A DNA stretch of 64,000 bases from Rhizoctonia solani (taxonomy: Eukaryota > Basidiomycota > Agaricomycetes > Cantharellales > Ceratobasidiaceae). Shown piece by piece: positions 60,322-64,000 of the stretch. The stretch spans positions 186,001 through 250,000 of the forward strand of contig NC_057384.1 of the NCBI RefSeq assembly GCF_016906535.1, written 5' to 3'. A program made the position numbers and the translations under genes. The first letter of the stretch is position 1. Each line of letters begins with the position of its first letter. The notes below the pieces were generated by a model. That model saw nothing but the letters and a program-made list of their open reading frames with translations, was not told where the DNA came from and made no database searches.

Positions 60322-63300
60322 TTAACCTAAATATGTACATTTGAGTATATAGTCCTTCTCGGCAACCTCCCGAATCGGTAGCTCTATAATCCAAGCATTC
60401 TTGATCTTGTCGTAATAACGTTGAGAAATGGGAGTGTCCACGGAATCTTCCCACTGCGCACTCTCAAATGCTTCTCCGCACTTGGACTCTCCCCAGATGA
60501 AAAGTCGATAGACCGGACCGTTGATCAGTGTCGGGTCGAAACGCTCGTGCTTGTGGATCGTCCATAGCTCGATGGTACGCGTGATAGTCTTTGGCTGACC
60601 AGGAGGATGATTGTGCGTCGTTTCCTGTTTATAGGTATACGGGTATGATTAACAACTCTGTGGTAAACTATCGAATACCCTCCGTGGGGGACTTGCCTGG
60701 AATATCCGGACTTTCCAGTACACGTCTTCGGCTTGCTTGTCCCCAAACGCATCAGTCGAGAACTTCCGATCGTCGTCCGTCGTTTGCCTTTCCCGTAGCT
60801 TGTTGATCGATAGCCGCTGCTGAATTCGCAAACCCTTGGCCGTTGGCGCGCTCTCTCGCGATACCCCATCATCGAGATACAAATCATACGACTACGCATA
60901 AATGTATCAGCCAATATGACCAGGCTGGTTATCAGGAACTGTGTTTCCACTTACCCGGTTCGGTCCAGTATGTCCGGGGTAAATATGAATGGTGATAGGA
61001 TTCGGCTTGGACTGATAATCCTCCGCATACATCCTTGGCTCTATTTGCGGGAGAATAGCACCTAAACACCGGGTGAGGAACCCCTGGAGCTAAAATGACT
61101 AGAAATTCACTCACCGAACTTGATAAACATCGGAGTCACGTAGGGATCCTGCACTCTTCCAGCCCAGCGAGCATCATAGGGTATCAATGATCCGCCCTTG
61201 AACTCGTTCCCTAGAGCAACTGCGCTATCAGGCCCTTCAGCGCGCAGGTTGCACTGCCACCATGAGTTGGGCCGAGGCAGGTACACTACGCGGGTGACCG
61301 GATCCCATTCTGAGCCCTGGGGATGGAGAATTGGGGCAACCAAGAGATCATCTCCAACCATGTACTCGTCATCGAGGAAATCCGAGTTCTACCAAATAAG
61401 GGCCTATTCAGACGGATGAACAGATATGACCAAAGACTTACCTCTCCGACCAAGGACGAATCTTGCTCATTCGTTATAATCTTCAGATACGATATATCGT
61501 TTCAGAAATACTGAATAATGAAGAGCTTTTCCACTTACAAGGGATCGAGCAATTGGTAACCCAGTCAAAAGATTGTCGAACATCTGATCGTATAAAAGCT
61601 GCAATAGCGTATACCTCAGCATGACATAGTACCGGCAGATCGGCAAGGTAGCAAGATACATCCATCTCTCATCTTCCGGAGCTTCGTGTGACTTTTCGGC
61701 GTAGCGGAAAGGTTCCTGAACCGACGTTGAGAAGTGGGCTTGTTCCAAGTCGATGCATACTTACCTGAAATAGCTTTTTCCCAGATTTTCCATTGTAATG
61801 GTTACTTCAACACGCGGGAATGACATGTGAGCATATACCTTACTGCTCTCTGAACAGTTGGACATACCGGAACCAGGGCAACAGCGAATATGCGCAGTAC
61901 CAGCGCATCAAAAGCTCAGGGTTAGCCCACTGCTCACCCTCTGATCCCGGTTCGAACCCGCCAACGTCGGCACCAGATATGCTGATTCCAGAAAGCCCAA
62001 GCGAAAGCACCTGCGCAACGGATACCCGAAGGAAGTCCCAGCGCGAAGCATTGTCCCCAGTCCAAAGGCCGGCATAACGGTGCAAGCCTATAAAGCCGCC
62101 GCGCCCAATGATAAAGTTACGTTTCCCTTTTCGACGAGGGTTGTAATTCCATCCGTTGTAGGTGGCCTTGTGCAGATTGAACGCATACAAGGACCATATT
62201 CGTATAGCCGGAAGTCGAGGCTGTTGATCGGACGGACCTTTTTCCTTGATCGACTTGATCGAGTCCGAGGACAGCCACAACCGAAACGGGAAACTATGAT
62301 GCGTTAGCTTACAATATTCAGCGACTTGTTTGCACCCGGATTTACCTCCTCATATCGCCATAACTGGCGCCCATGCAAGGCGAAGTCATATCCTGCCACA
62401 CGAACTCGAGCCCAAGCGAAATGAGATAGTCGTACTGCTTGCCCCACCAGATCCGAACTTCTTTCCGGTTCAGGTCGGGATAGTACCCTGGCTATTGAAA
62501 AAAATAAGCAATGGGGGCCGTGAAATCTCTAGTGAGAATACCCTACCCTGCCCAAGCTTCCGCCGTACCAAACTCCTCCTCGAAACGGCTTCCCTGTGTT
62601 CCATGTGTCGGAAAGCTCACTACCCAGTCATCAATGTCGTATCGCGTACGAGAATTAAAATGAATGGACCCACACTCTATCTTCGGGATCATAATGATTT
62701 CGGGGCTCCTGGTTCGAGTCTGAAGCTTGGAACTCGTCCTTGTGTCCACAGCGATACAGCATATACTGATCCTCGTTGGCGTTTTGTGGACCATTGTCTT
62801 GAACGAATCGCCTGTCCTCTACCAGGTACCTACCAATAAAGATCTGAGTTGACTAGAAGAACACCGCCCAATAAACAACGTACCGGTATTTCAGTGCCTC
62901 TTGAAGCGTTGAATACTCGTGGTCATCATCTCCATTGATAAACGGTGTGATGTTGGTACTGCATTTCACTCCTTGGTTCCGAAGATCTTCAAATAGTTTG
63001 GCCGGTGCGGGAAACACATGAGGATCGACTGTAAACGTCTTATAGTTTCTCTGTATGTCCACATCCAAATGCAATCCGTCCAAAGGAAACCCCGAATCAC
63101 GATAGGCTTTAACTACTTCGAGTATCTTTTGCGGGGTGTCGTAGCCGTAGCACCCCTGATGATAGCCAAGTACGTAACGAGGTTTGAGCAAAGGCCGACC
63201 AACTATAGAGGTGTAGGAAGTGATGACATCGCTGATGGAAGTTCCAGCGACGACGAACAACTGCATGCAGTTGAAACGCGTAGCGACACGAAACACACTG

Positions 63301-64000
63301 TTATCCTTGGACCCGATGTCCAAGCATACTTGGGAGAAATTATCCACAAAACTGGCAATCTTTAGCTTGTATCCCGGATGCTGGCTGACTTCCATCCAGA
63401 AAGGCTCCGAATGGTATAGCGGTTCGCGAGAGTCTAAAGGTCCGTGATTATAGACCTGAGAGTAGGTCATATTATCGTAATCTTCATTATTCAACCGTTA
63501 GTATCGTATAGTAGAGGGTAACTCCCAGGCTTACTAAAGTAGTCTATTATAACTTTTGTTTTTAGCAACTGTCTTCCACCCTGTTCTCCAAAACCTGGGG
63601 GCGCGTTAAACATATCGTGCCATAGTCAAGGGAGCAGAACAAACCCAGATATCTAGCCCTTCCAGGCTTTTCGACCTCTATCACTGTTGCTTTGTCCGAG
63701 TACGATATGCCGCTAGGTTTGGTCTGCCAAACTACCTTGATGTCATACTTCGTTTCATCGGGCCCACAAACCCCAAAACTCCTGAGATCATCGTCTTCCC
63801 AGGATCGGCTCCGGCCAACAGGCTGAAGAGCAATGATTTTAAAATTCCTTTTGCGGATTCGGAGTTGCATGTAATATCCGTCAGGGTCAGCAGTAGCCGG
63901 TGCCCGCCCTGACTGGTTGTTGGCTCCGAGCGTGGGTCGAGACTCGATCACAACCAAGTCACCTTCGTCCCGAGCAAAGACCTCCCAGCTGACGCGTTCA
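60322..64000 (-). CDS. Alpha-1,4-glucan lyase, GH31 (5' end beyond window)
   Basis: Cleaves alpha-1,4-glucans (starch, glycogen, maltosaccharides) by elimination, releasing 1,5-anhydro-D-fructose. Multi-exon; the N-terminus lies past 64000 and the stop TAA is at 60322-60324. Landmarks in order: FGEQGGRQLLK (63590), YVLGYHQGCYGYDT (63150), DGLHLDVDIQ (63070), KCSTNITPFI (62960), GYYPDLNR, EFVWQDMT with the nucleophile Asp (about 62390), RNFIIGRGG (62115), AGLWTGDNAS (62055), LSLGLSGISISGADVGGFEP (61980), and a C-terminal beta domain with YLDDGVSRESAP. WQDMT in place of the hydrolase WxDMNE, plus the STNITP and VLSLGL blocks, favour lyase over alpha-glucosidase. One apparent base loss lies near 63618. 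Adjacent lectin-like gene on the same strand. Confidence 0.85.

Noticed and set aside
1..64000. CRISPR arrays, bacterial operons, riboswitches, phage or plasmid genes
   Set aside because: Spliced genes, a Pol III tRNA with intron and LTR elements show a fungal nuclear genome; no regular spacer-repeat array was seen.

Overview
This window is nuclear DNA of a filamentous basidiomycete. The genes have many short introns (about 45-65 nt, GT-AG). The content is typical of Agaricomycetes: a NACHT-WD40 STAND protein, F-box/LRR proteins, a P450, Ty3 elements, a TSC2 homologue and a DUF2009 gene. From the style of the F-box, NACHT-WD40 and retrotransposon proteins I would guess Rhizoctonia/Ceratobasidiaceae, but that is inference.

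Layout. 1-7.8 kb is a CpG-poor repeat graveyard. It holds a minus-strand Ty3/gypsy gag-pol whose pol is split by a solo LTR with a 5-bp target duplication, then a related LTR pair (one decayed, one fresh solo LTR) around a pol remnant. A tRNA-Ile(AAU) with a 7-nt intron lies at 9.0 kb. An intact 11-exon cytochrome P450 (10.2-12.3 kb, +) converges on an intact 7-exon TSC2/tuberin Rap-GAP gene (12.7-19.5 kb, -). 20-31.5 kb is accessory: a dead F-box gene, a broken NACHT-WD40 gene, two copies of a MITE-like element and an F-box gene with an amber codon. At 32-40.5 kb (+) lies a very large secreted protein joining a pectate-lyase-3-type beta-helix, a GH18 domain with an abnormal catalytic motif, and a C-terminal part with a hydrophobic segment and basic tail. 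41.4-44.3 kb carries lineage-type hypothetical genes and a WD40 relic copied from the NACHT gene. A conserved B-box/DUF2009 gene follows (44.6-47.0 kb, -).

47.9-64 kb is the most interesting block. It is a head-to-tail duplication of a two-gene unit on the minus strand, each unit being an alpha-1,4-glucan lyase (GH31) followed by a beta-propeller, lectin-like protein with a Cys/Pro/acid linker and a novel C-terminal domain. In the right-hand unit both genes are present (lyase cut by the window edge). In the left-hand unit the lyase survives only as a 3' relic. The linker has expanded from a few units in the left copy to roughly 300 residues in the right copy.

Data caveat. Many conserved frames from 24 kb rightwards are broken by apparent single-base deletions, several in homopolymers, including in the conserved DUF2009 gene. 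P450 and TSC2 close perfectly. Residual assembly indels are therefore at least as likely as pseudogenisation, and 'broken' calls in this half should be read in that light.
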